Assembly: GCA_947176975.1 (NCBI GenBank)
Contig: CAMWSW010000083.1
Coordinates: forward strand, 1-5,354
Source: an uncultured Clostridia bacterium
GTDB taxonomy: Bacteria > Bacillota > Clostridia > Christensenellales > UBA3700
DNA length: 5,354 nucleotides
Direction: 5' to 3'
How positions within the stretch are numbered: the first letter of the stretch is position 1; every line of letters starts with the position of its first letter. Position numbers and translations under genes: made by a program. This document shows, piece after piece, positions 1-5,354 of this stretch. The notes below the pieces were generated by a model. It saw only the letters and a program-made list of their open reading frames with translations. It had not been told where the DNA came from and did no database searches.

Positions 1-103
1 CTTCAACAGGGACTTCTACCTTGACTTCCTTCTCGACTATCTTCTCTACCTCTACCGGTACTTCAACAATCTTTTCAACAGGCACCTCAACGACTTTTTC
101 GAC
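1..103 (-). repeat. EK-(I/V)-VEVPVE peptide repeat, residues 1724-1757, continuing past the window
   Basis: Near-repeats of VEKVVEVPVE, EKIVEVPVE and EKIVEKEV follow each other to the window edge. At DNA level the plus-strand word ttcaacagg occurs at 2-10 and again at 74-82, which shows partial nucleotide identity as well as peptide identity. Such Glu/Lys/Val/Pro repeats usually form extended or coiled spacers in bacterial proteins. The number of copies in the complete gene cannot be seen. Confidence 0.8.
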
Positions 104-3100
104 AATTTGAGGTTCGCTCGTTTGATTGCTAGAGAGTTCCAATATCTTTTCCATAAGCATTTCTTGATTTTTCATCATCTGCTTAACTGTTTCGTCATTG
201 ACTGTTGTCGTTGCAGCGACTTCTTTGTCGACAAGTTTCTCAAGCAACTTTTGGATATTCTTCTCGTTCTTTTCCGTCTTCTCGATGAGCTTTTCAACGA
301 GTTCGTCATTTGTAGACGCTTGTTGCGGAAGAGCTTGTTGCACACCCGGAAGCAATGCCGTCACAGTCTCTGAGATAAGTCCCCTCATATCTTCCATGCT
401 TATGCCGGGTTGCGCAAATGCAAATCCGCCTTGAGGCATTCCTTGTCCCATATTGCCGTTGCCGCCCATCATACTCATGAACATCATACGCATATCTTCG
501 TCGCGACGTCTTGCCTCTTTGTCTCTGCGCGAATATTCTTCTTCTCTTCTGCGATCGTCCAAATCTGCTTTATTGCGATTGCGTTCTTCAATAGCTTCTT
601 CGTAGTTCTCTTCGGCTTTGTTGCATCTGCTCTTGGCTATAAGCATTATTACTAGACTTACGACAGTCAATGCCATGAGTACGCACGCAATAGCCGTCCA
701 GCCCGATATTGCCAATCCGAGGAATGCTCCTGCATAGACGGAAGATTCCAACTTATCTGCTTTCTTGTTGAACTTCTTACGTTTACTCTCGTAACCCGCC
801 GTCTTGGATAAGAATACAATAATCAATATTATACTTATTACGCTCGCTATCAACTGCCATAACGGTATTTCTTTGAGTTTCTCTAGTATATCGTCGAGCG
901 TGCTTCCAGACTTATCGGATTTCTTCTCAAAATCATACGGCGGGATATTATCCGGGTCTACCGTATTGCCGAATTTGTCTACGAAATTAAACTTATCCTT
1001 TTCACTGTCCGGTATCTTTACCTTGACGGTATAGTCCTCGCCGTCTTTTAAATCTTCTGGCTTCACTGGATTGCCGTCTTTGTCAAAATACTCATACTCT
1101 GGATGTATTTTGTCCTTGTACTCATCGGGTATCTTCAATTCGGGTGGATTCTTCGTCTTGTCCCACTCTATCGTTATATCCGGCTTTTTGCTAGGCGGAT
1201 TCTCTTCGTCGTCAAAGTTGTAATTTGGATTGTTGATATCCGACGGGTCGCGTAGTTCCTCACCCGGAGCTACACTAAACTCTATAGTCTCCGTCTCCAC
1301 TTCGCCGTTGTCAAACTCAAAGTTGCGATTATCTTTCAATACCGCTCTTATCTTGAACGTTCCGCCTTTGCTCAAGTCACTATAGTTGACCTTATGCATA
1401 TCTGCGTCATAGTACTCGTATTCTATACCCTCTTTGAGTTGAATACTCTTTATGTTGCCAAGTACCGGCGGTTTCGCGCTTGTCTTCCACTGTGTGGAGA
1501 TGACGCTCTTGTTTATCTTGAATTGGAATTGCGTGTCTCCGCTCAATACCACGGATGCATTGTTGGACTTAATCTCTACCCAATACGTGCCCACGTCTTT
1601 TGGCGCAGAATCCAACTTGTTTACGCCAAACGCATCGCCTGCGTAGTACGTAAACGTAAGACTTCCCGTAGGCGTACCAGTCGCCCATTTCAATGCCACA
1701 GCCTTGCCTGTATACTCGTATTCCGTAGTGGAAAGCGATACCGTTATTGCCGTAGAATCTCCTCCTACGCTGAATACAGGCGAATACAAGTCTGCACCAT
1801 CGGGGAATACGTAATCGCCTTCGTATAGACTCTGAAGTACCGGATATGCCTTGTAATACTTGACCTGCGTTGCGTTTACTTCTATCTCGTCGAGTGTCAA
1901 GCCTTCTGCGTTCTCGTCTAATATCTCTCCGCTGCTGTTTGTCTCGTAATACAGATAATCTATCTTGTCTGCTACTCTACTGTCTGATAATACCAAAGCT
2001 CTAAACGGTACGTCGTTGATATCTTCTGCGTCTTTGTACTCCCAATTGAGTTTTATCTGTACGGGAATGATTTGCCAAGATATAGTCCATGTGAAGTTGC
2101 CGTCATAGTTATTTCCGTCTTTCTCCGGCAAGATGTAGTTGCTCTCAGTATACCCGTCTGCAATCTTGAACGTGACTGTGACTTCTCCGTAGGTCTTGAC
2201 TGCCGTTCCGCTCGTATTTGCGCCCATTAAGTCTTTGACTGCCAACTCACTTGGCAAGCCAGTTAGACTTGGAGTTATCTGACTGCCCGTATACTCATAC
2301 TTGCCGTCGTTTTCCCACTTGACGTTATTTAAGTTAAACTTATACGGTGTTATCTCAAACGTTACGGTATAGTCTTGCGTTGCTCCACCGCTTGAAAGTG
2401 TAACTGTTGCAACGTATTGACCCGCGTCTTTCATTTCGTTGACAGGGGTGCCGTCTTTGGTGTAAGTGACTAATCCTTTTTCATATCCGTCCGGCTTTAT
2501 AACGTTGAAAGTATATGCGCTTCCGTCATACGTTTTTGTCGTCGGAAATGCCTTGCTTGTCTCGCCTATCTCCGCTACTACGGGCGCGTCGAATGTCAGC
2601 GTTCCGTCTTTCTCAAGTCTCCATTTGAGATTGTCGCTTCCGGTTGGCTCTGTCATCTTCAAAGTTACAGAACTTGACAATGCTACCGTGTAATTCTTCT
2701 CACTGTCGACTTCTTTTATAGTAAGCGTATAGTCGCCGTCAGTATATATTTTGGAGAAATCAAGAGTGATTTCCTGGGAATATTGTCCACCCTTTGCCGT
2801 TCCGCTTGCTATCTCTATAGGTTCGTTTGAGCCTTTCTGCGCGTATACTTTATAGTTGACTTCATCAGTATTTGACGGCGCGCTCTCTATATAGTCCATC
2901 GTAACTTTAAGAGTACTCTCCGTCTTTCCGTTGAGTATTCCTCCGCTTACCTCTCTTATGACAAACTTGTCTAGCGCTTTTGGAGTAACGGTAATCGTGA
3001 GATACCTATCGTCTGAATTATTCGTATCGCTCCATACGTCTCTTCCATCGCCAGATACAGGGTCATAGCCGTTTGTCAAATGCAACTTTATGGCATTTTC

Positions 3101-5272
3101 ATACACTCCGCCCTGTATGACTCTATATGCTCCGCCTGCATCGGTTATCTTCCCGCCGTAGTTGTTGGCAAGTGTGACTTCAATATGGCTTGCCGTATTT
3201 TGAGCATACTCCAACTCAAACGTACGGTTGGAGCCGTTGTATTCCTGCGTTAGATGATTCAGCGTAGGCGCAGTTATTGACTTTGTGCCGATATTTATAG
3301 TTTTGTCGTAAGTATCATCCAAGACGTAGTTACCGGAAATAGTCACCGCCGGATTAAACTCTACTACGGCGTAATAATTGCCTACCTTAGTCGGTTCGGT
3401 ATAAAACGGTGGATTACCTTTATCGTCAGTGTACTTAACTCGCAAGATTTGGTCTTCATACGTCTTGTCGTTTTCGCATATACCTGTTGGTGTAGGCGTA
3501 GGCGGACTGGCTTCCCAATCTATGTCTACACTCAACTCTTTTTGCGTTATTTTAAGTGTAATTTCCTTAGTTCCTTTAGTTCCGTCAGACCACTCAATAT
3601 CAGCGCTATCTTTGAGAGTAAACGAAACTGTATACTCATCCACGGTTATTGCGTTGGACGGAATGGAAACTGTCATAAGCGTAGAATTTTGGTAAATTGA
3701 AGCGTCATACCATTTCTCTTCACTAAAATCTGCAACCGTACGTAACGCGCCATTGTATACGACGGGTACATCCTCTGGAATAGCAAGTCCAAAAGACGTA
3801 AAGCTACCCGTAATAGTCTCGGCATACTGCCCGCCTCTTAAACTATCTGCAAATAATACCGTGATACTGAAATCGCTTGCGTCTACTCCGCTAGGCAAAT
3901 TTGCTGTAGCTACGCCTCCGCTAAATGGCGCAGTCGCCTGATACGCTACCGAGCCACTACCTGATTTGTCTGAAAGTAAAATTACTGCGCTACCAGTCTG
4001 TCCCGACTTCGTTACAGTAATTTTTCCACCATCTGTAGAAATTTGTGGTTTACCCGTAGAATTTGCGCTGTCATTGAAATTTTTATAACCGTTTGATTTG
4101 ATATATAGTTTATATGCCGGTTTGCCGCCAACCGAACTTACAGAAGCGAAAGTTGCCCCGTTGGACGCAACTGACGCAGCAGTAGCGTAGATTACGTTTG
4201 ACGGAGAAAAGCTAAATGCCGGGCGAACACCATTTTGATGACTCAGACTACCGTGAGTAGCGTGAATATTACCGCTATTGTGAACGAAGAGCGCGTAAGA
4301 GTACGAAGCGTAACGACCGGGAGAGCGAAGCCAATAATATGAGTCAACGTCTGCCGAGGACGAAAATGAGAGATAAGTAGAAGTATCAGTTTTATCATAA
4401 TTACTTGGAAAACCTGCAGAGTCTTTCGTCCAGCTCGAATTTATTTTGTTTGCATAAACTGTTCCATTATCACCAAAGCCGTATGCCTTGTTATTTATAT
4501 CGTAATAGTCAAGCAGGAATAAATAGTCCTTTGTTTTTTCTGTTACGCTAGAGCCATCCTCGCTTGCATAAGTGCCGGCATCGCTATTTACGATAGTTTT
4601 ATCATACTTTCCTGCTCCCGATCCTACTATTCCCGTTGTGTAAATTTTAGGAGAACTATGCGAAGACTCATAACCCCAAAGTTTGGTTTCATATTCCTTG
4701 GTCTGCACCACGCTATTTCTCTCATTATCATTAAAAAATTTATGCAACCACGAATCAGTATCTTTTACAGACTGGTTATAAGTAGGTATCCCCGCAGAAG
4801 TGGTTACCTCGCTAAAATAAGTTCCGCCGTTAAGAGCCGCCCTTAATTTACTTGTACCCCAAAAAGCGTAGTACGGAGAGTTGTAATGGGTATTATACAT
4901 TGAGACTCCCAACTGATAATCCGCCCATAACAACATATTTCCATTACTGTATTTGGTATCACTGTTTGATAATACTCTCCACTTTATTGCTCCGGTATGT
5001 TTCGTGTCGCCAAAATTCGTGACGTTACTGCCGAAATAGATATATTCGTTTTGACCACCTGCAATAGCGCTTGAAAAATTGTCTTTTGCCACTCCCTTTT
5101 CAGTAAGGTTAAGCACTGAAGGCGTTACTGCGGCTTTTGTCTCTGCTTGTGCGCTCTCCTCTGCTTTGGTATTTCCCATTATAGATATTGCTAAACTTAA
5201 TACTATAAGCACAGTCAATACAATACATATTGACGTATAAACTAATTTTGTTTTATTCTTTTCTAAAATCAT
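1..5272 (-). CDS. Giant membrane-anchored surface protein: DUF6273-like head, Ig/MBG-like stalk, coiled-coil cytoplasmic tail (3'-partial)
   Basis: The reverse complement is open from an ATG at 5272-5270 to the window edge: 1757 full codons with no stop, so the gene is 3'-partial. The start is chosen because it has a strong Shine-Dalgarno sequence six bases upstream and begins a good signal peptide; the next methionine (residue 32) would destroy that signal. Domains in order are signal peptide 1-37, DUF6273-like module about 77-355, beta-rich linker 356-500, Ig/MBG-like repeats 501-1340, acidic membrane-proximal domain 1341-1470, membrane segments 1471-1546, and a cytoplasmic tail from 1547. 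There is no LPXTG motif within the window; anchoring is by internal hydrophobic helices. DUF6273 and MBG-like domains are known in Firmicutes surface proteins, but their ligands are mostly unknown. A role as adhesin or receptor with an intracellular scaffold is inference. Only four cysteines occur (16, 596, 1530, 1550), which fits an exported Gram-positive protein. The open frame is certain; the function is not. Confidence 0.96.
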   Translation of the reverse strand, partial: MILEKNKTKLVYTSICIVLTVLIVLSLAISIMGNTKAEESAQAETKAAVTPSVLNLTEKGVAKDNFSSAIAGGQNEYIYFGSNVTNFGDTKHTGAIKWRVLSNSDTKYSNGNMLLWADYQLGVSMYNTHYNSPYYAFWGTSKLRAALNGGTYFSEVTTSAGIPTYNQSVKDTDSWLHKFFNDNERNSVVQTKEYETKLWGYESSHSSPKIYTTGIVGSGAGKYDKTIVNSDAGTYASEDGSSVTEKTKDYLFLLDYYDINNKAYGFGDNGTVYANKINSSWTKDSAGFPSNYDKTDTSTYLSFSSSADVDSYYWLRSPGRYASYSYALFVHNSGNIHATHGSLSHQNGVRPAFSFSPSNVIYATAASVASNGATFASVSSVGGKPAYKLYIKSNGYKNFNDSANSTGKPQISTDGGKITVTKSGQTGSAVILLSDKSGSGSVAYQATAPFSGGVATANLPSGVDASDFSITVLFADSLRGGQYAETITGSFTSFGLAIPEDVPVVYNGALRTVADFSEEKWYDASIYQNSTLMTVSIPSNAITVDEYTVSFTLKDSADIEWSDGTKGTKEITLKITQKELSVDIDWEASPPTPTPTGICENDKTYEDQILRVKYTDDKGNPPFYTEPTKVGNYYAVVEFNPAVTISGNYVLDDTYDKTINIGTKSITAPTLNHLTQEYNGSNRTFELEYAQNTASHIEVTLANNYGGKITDAGGAYRVIQGGVYENAIKLHLTNGYDPVSGDGRDVWSDTNNSDDRYLTITVTPKALDKFVIREVSGGILNGKTESTLKVTMDYIESAPSNTDEVNYKVYAQKGSNEPIEIASGTAKGGQYSQEITLDFSKIYTDGDYTLTIKEVDSEKNYTVALSSSVTLKMTEPTGSDNLKWRLEKDGTLTFDAPVVAEIGETSKAFPTTKTYDGSAYTFNVIKPDGYEKGLVTYTKDGTPVNEMKDAGQYVATVTLSSGGATQDYTVTFEITPYKFNLNNVKWENDGKYEYTGSQITPSLTGLPSELAVKDLMGANTSGTAVKTYGEVTVTFKIADGYTESNYILPEKDGNNYDGNFTWTISWQIIPVQIKLNWEYKDAEDINDVPFRALVLSDSRVADKIDYLYYETNSSGEILDENAEGLTLDEIEVNATQVKYYKAYPVLQSLYEGDYVFPDGADLYSPVFSVGGDSTAITVSLSTTEYEYTGKAVALKWATGTPTGSLTFTYYAGDAFGVNKLDSAPKDVGTYWVEIKSNNASVVLSGDTQFQFKINKSVISTQWKTSAKPPVLGNIKSIQLKEGIEYEYYDADMHKVNYSDLSKGGTFKIRAVLKDNRNFEFDNGEVETETIEFSVAPGEELRDPSDINNPNYNFDDEENPPSKKPDITIEWDKTKNPPELKIPDEYKDKIHPEYEYFDKDGNPVKPEDLKDGEDYTVKVKIPDSEKDKFNFVDKFGNTVDPDNIPPYDFEKKSDKSGSTLDDILEKLKEIPLWQLIASVISIILIIVFLSKTAGYESKRKKFNKKADKLESSVYAGAFLGLAISGWTAIACVLMALTVVSLVIMLIAKSRCNKAEENYEEAIEERNRNKADLDDRRREEEYSRRDKEARRRDEDMRMMFMSMMGGNGNMGQGMPQGGFAFAQPGISMEDMRGLISETVTALLPGVQQALPQQASTNDELVEKLIEKTEKNEKNIQKLLEKLVDKEVAATTTVNDETVKQMMKNQEMLMEKILELSSNQTSEPQIVEKVVEVPVEKIVEVPVEVEKIVEKEVKVEVPVE
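410..493 (-). other. Met/Gly/Gln-rich patch, residues 1594-1621
   Basis: Nine methionines occur in 19 residues (MRMMFMSMMGG, then NGNMGQGM), followed by PQGGFAFAQ. It lies between a charged helix and an amphipathic helix in the predicted cytoplasmic tail. It resembles flexible hydrophobic hinge segments more than a defined domain. Metal binding or client binding by methionines is possible but has no direct support. Confidence 0.7.
635..862 (-). other. Membrane anchor, residues 1471-1546: one clear helix plus a 34-residue hydrophobic stretch
   Basis: Helix 1 (LWQLIASVISIILIIVFL, 1471-1488) follows the extracellular part and is followed by a strongly basic loop (ESKRKKFNKKADK), so the positive-inside rule places that loop in the cytoplasm. 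A second hydrophobic stretch runs from Tyr1513 to Ala1546, broken at Ser-Gly-Trp (1523-1525), and is followed by KSRCNK. At 34 residues it could be a tight re-entrant pair, which would keep the tail cytoplasmic, or one long helix, which would put the tail outside. The very charged tail with no further export features favours the cytoplasm. Confidence 0.85.
863..1252 (-). other. Acidic, Lys/Pro-rich membrane-proximal domain, residues about 1341-1470
   Basis: The segment is dominated by Asp, Glu, Lys and Pro. It starts with a disordered-looking spacer (NNPNYNFDDEENPPSKKPD), then has IEWDKT at Trp1370, NPP at 1375-1377, EYEYFDKDGNPV at 1392-1403, DLKDG at 1407-1411 and a YTVKVKI strand. It aligns with the preceding unit at a constant offset of 108 residues over its first half, so it is a diverged repeat of that unit. 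A short amphipathic segment (LDDILEKLKEI, 1459-1469) leads into the first membrane helix. The Asp-rich DKDGN loop might bind calcium, but it is only part of an EF-type loop, and I do not claim binding. Confidence 0.65.
1253..3772 (-). repeat. Array of divergent Ig/MBG-like beta domains, residues about 501-1340
   Basis: About nine beta-rich units of roughly 65-110 residues can be drawn by eye. Several carry the Tyr-x-Gly start typical of MBG-type repeats: VYNG (Tyr506), EYNG (Tyr678), TYDG (Tyr915), EYTG (Tyr994) and EYTG (Tyr1187). A linker beginning Ile, followed by a short hydrophobic turn and a Trp, recurs: ITQKELSVDIDW (ends Trp586), ITPYKFNLNNVKW (Trp986), IIPVQIKLNW (Trp1077) and INKSVISTQW (Trp1262). 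A variant, TPKALD (763-768), lacks the Trp. Inside units, G-x-Y-x-x-x-V strands such as VGNYYAVVEF, DAGQYVATVTL and DVGTYWVEI mark the late beta strands. The role is probably a stalk projecting the head through the cell wall. Individual unit borders are approximate and some units (about 768-880 and 1077-1180) are atypical. Confidence 0.75.
3773..4207 (-). other. Beta-rich linker domain, residues about 356-500
   Basis: This stretch is rich in Ser, Gly, Ala, Thr and Val, with alternating hydrophobic patterns typical of beta sandwiches, for example KITVTKSGQTGSAVILL and a later FSITVLFAD. It has no family signature that I recognise. It lies between the DUF6273-like head and the first YNG-type repeat, and resembles the divergent sandwich domains that link binding heads to Ig stalks. 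It could be one or two small domains. Confidence 0.45.
4208..5044 (-). other. DUF6273-like extracellular module, residues about 77-355
   Basis: The module opens with YIYFGSN (77-83), followed by a WRVL segment and a stretch rich in Tyr, Trp and Asn. It closes with WLRSPG (314-319) and GVRPAF (348-353). The spacing W-L-R-S-P-G, then about 30 residues, then G-V-R-P-A is the hallmark I associate with DUF6273, a module of Firmicutes surface proteins. The family's function is not established. The abundance of exposed aromatic and Asn/Ser residues would suit carbohydrate or protein binding, but that is inference. It sits at the far N-terminus, so it is the outermost part of the molecule and the likely ligand-contacting head. 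Confidence 0.75.
5162..5272 (-). other. Signal peptide, residues 1-37
   Basis: The N-terminus has four lysines or acidic residues within MILEKNKTK, then a long hydrophobic core at residues 10-32 (LVYTSICIVLTVLIVLSLAI and onward). A small-residue region with NTKA follows, giving a plausible signal peptidase I site after Ala37, and the chain then turns acidic (EESAQAE). No lipobox is present: the single cysteine, Cys16, sits inside the hydrophobic core. The core is long enough that it could remain as an uncleaved signal anchor. Either way the following 1400 residues would be placed outside the cell. Confidence 0.85.
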
Positions 5273-5274
5273 TG

Positions 5275-5293
5275 TTGACACCTCTCCTGTCAA
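5275..5293 (-). repeat. 6-bp perfect inverted repeat enclosing the ribosome binding site
   Basis: On the minus strand TTGACA, a 7-base GGAGAGG loop and TGTCAA form a perfect palindrome ending two bases before... the ATG at 5272 (2 bases, CA, remain between). In RNA this would be a 6-bp stem with two G-C pairs, presenting most of the Shine-Dalgarno purines in the loop. The stem is short and probably marginally stable. Confidence 0.6.
5279..5288 (-). promoter_or_regulatory. Ribosome binding site AGGAGAGGTG
   Basis: On the minus strand AGGAGAGGTG is followed by TCAACA and then the ATG at 5272. GAGGTG matches the anti-Shine-Dalgarno sequence with six bases of spacing, and an overlapping AGGAG lies four bases further upstream. 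This decides the start codon. The site lies in and beside the loop of a small inverted repeat at 5275-5293. Confidence 0.9.
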
Positions 5294-5313
5294 TAGATAA
5301 TTTCTCAATGTAA

Positions 5314-5319
5314 ATTATA
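5314..5319 (-). promoter_or_regulatory. Candidate sigma-A -10 box TATAAT
   Basis: A perfect TATAAT lies on the minus strand 41 bases upstream of the ATG, in an AT-rich leader. At the usual 16-18 base spacing there is no good -35 (17 bases gives AGCGTG), and no TGn extension precedes the box. A transcript would start near 5307 and have a leader of about 35 bases carrying the ribosome binding site. The support is one hexamer plus position, so confidence is moderate. Confidence 0.5.
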
Positions 5320-5354
5320 CTTTTCTCTTATATAGTCACGCTGTGCTTATAGAA

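Larger units (their letters stand above)
1..634 (-). other. Cytoplasmic coiled-coil tail, residues 1547-1757 and beyond
   Basis: The tail starts with a highly charged helix (about 1550-1593, Glu/Arg/Lys/Asp rich, with RRREEEYSRRDKEARRRDED), which looks like a coiled coil or single alpha-helix. A Met/Gly/Gln-rich patch follows (1594-1621). Next is an amphipathic helix MEDMRGLISETVTALLPG with LPQQAS after it (1626-1653). Two heptad-like stretches follow: ELVEKLIEKTEKNEKNIQKL (1657-1676, continuing to 1683) and VKQMMKNQEMLMEKILEL (1696-1713). The Glu/Lys/Val/Pro repeat begins at 1724. No catalytic motif (kinase, GGDEF, phosphatase, TIR) is visible, so a scaffold or oligomerisation role is the best inference. 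The tail is cut by the window edge and may contain a folded domain further on. Confidence 0.75.

Noticed and set aside
107..1034. Several plus-strand open frames of about 75-90 codons, some giving Phe/Leu/Ser-rich hydrophobic peptides.
   Set aside because: They are antisense to the coiled-coil tail and membrane anchor. Opposite-strand reading of Glu/Lys-rich codons yields Phe, Leu and Ser, so the hydrophobicity is an artefact.
1050..1110. The DKDGN loop at residues 1397-1401 as an EF-hand or dockerin calcium site.
   Set aside because: The full 12-residue loop with its final acidic residue and the flanking helices are absent; the surroundings are beta strands aligned with the preceding repeat.
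1394..1828. A 144-codon plus-strand open frame with an ATG.
   Set aside because: It lies wholly opposite the long gene, has no convincing ribosome binding site, and its translation is rich in Cys, Arg and Tyr with no domain-like pattern. It is an antisense shadow.
5288..5293. Perfect TTGACA on the minus strand as the -35 box of the large gene.
   Set aside because: It lies between the TATAAT box and the start codon. Its -10 position would fall inside the coding sequence (GATTTT), which is a poor match and would exclude the ribosome binding site from any leader.
5203..5352. A perfect 12-bp inverted repeat: ctataagcacag at 5203-5214 and ctgtgcttatag at 5341-5352, flanking the start of the gene.
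   Set aside because: About one such 12-bp match is expected by chance somewhere in a window of this size, one arm lies inside the signal-peptide coding sequence, and neither arm extends.
1..5354. CRISPR array, tRNA/rRNA gene, insertion sequence or phage attachment site.
   Set aside because: There are no regularly spaced identical repeats, no tRNA-like cloverleaf sequence that I could see, no transposase frame and no terminal inverted repeats. One continuous coding frame accounts for nearly all of the window.

Overview
The window is almost entirely one very large protein-coding gene on the minus strand. Reading the reverse complement from an ATG at 5272 gives 1757 codons without a stop, and the frame is still open at base 1, so the C-terminus lies outside the window. 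The remaining 82 bases (5273-5354) are its leader. They hold a strong ribosome binding site inside a small inverted repeat and a perfect TATAAT -10 box. I found no credible second gene, RNA gene, CRISPR array, transposase or terminator.

Layout of the protein from N- to C-terminus (right to left on the map): a signal peptide (residues 1-37); an extracellular DUF6273-like module (about 77-355) ending in the WLRSPG...GVRPA signature; a beta-rich linker (about 356-500); a long array of divergent Ig-like/MBG-type beta domains (about 501-1340); an acidic, lysine- and proline-rich membrane-proximal domain (about 1341-1470), a diverged copy of the preceding unit; a membrane anchor with one clear helix and a second 34-residue hydrophobic stretch (1471-1546); and a cytoplasmic tail (1547 onward). 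The tail holds a charged helix, a Met/Gly/Gln-rich patch, an amphipathic helix, two predicted coiled coils and a Glu/Lys/Val/Pro repeat that runs off the window edge.

The organism is probably a low-to-medium GC Firmicute, most likely an uncultured gut Clostridium relative (Christensenellales-like). Grounds are the strong Shine-Dalgarno sequence, frequent ATA and AGA codons, the Gram-positive style surface protein, and my unverified memory of uncharacterised proteins with the same membrane anchor and tail from such genomes.

The protein looks like a membrane-anchored adhesin or receptor that joins an exposed ligand-binding head on a stalk to an intracellular scaffold. That role is inferred from architecture. 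The unusual part is the large cytoplasmic tail, since Ig-stalk surface proteins usually end in a short sorting signal.
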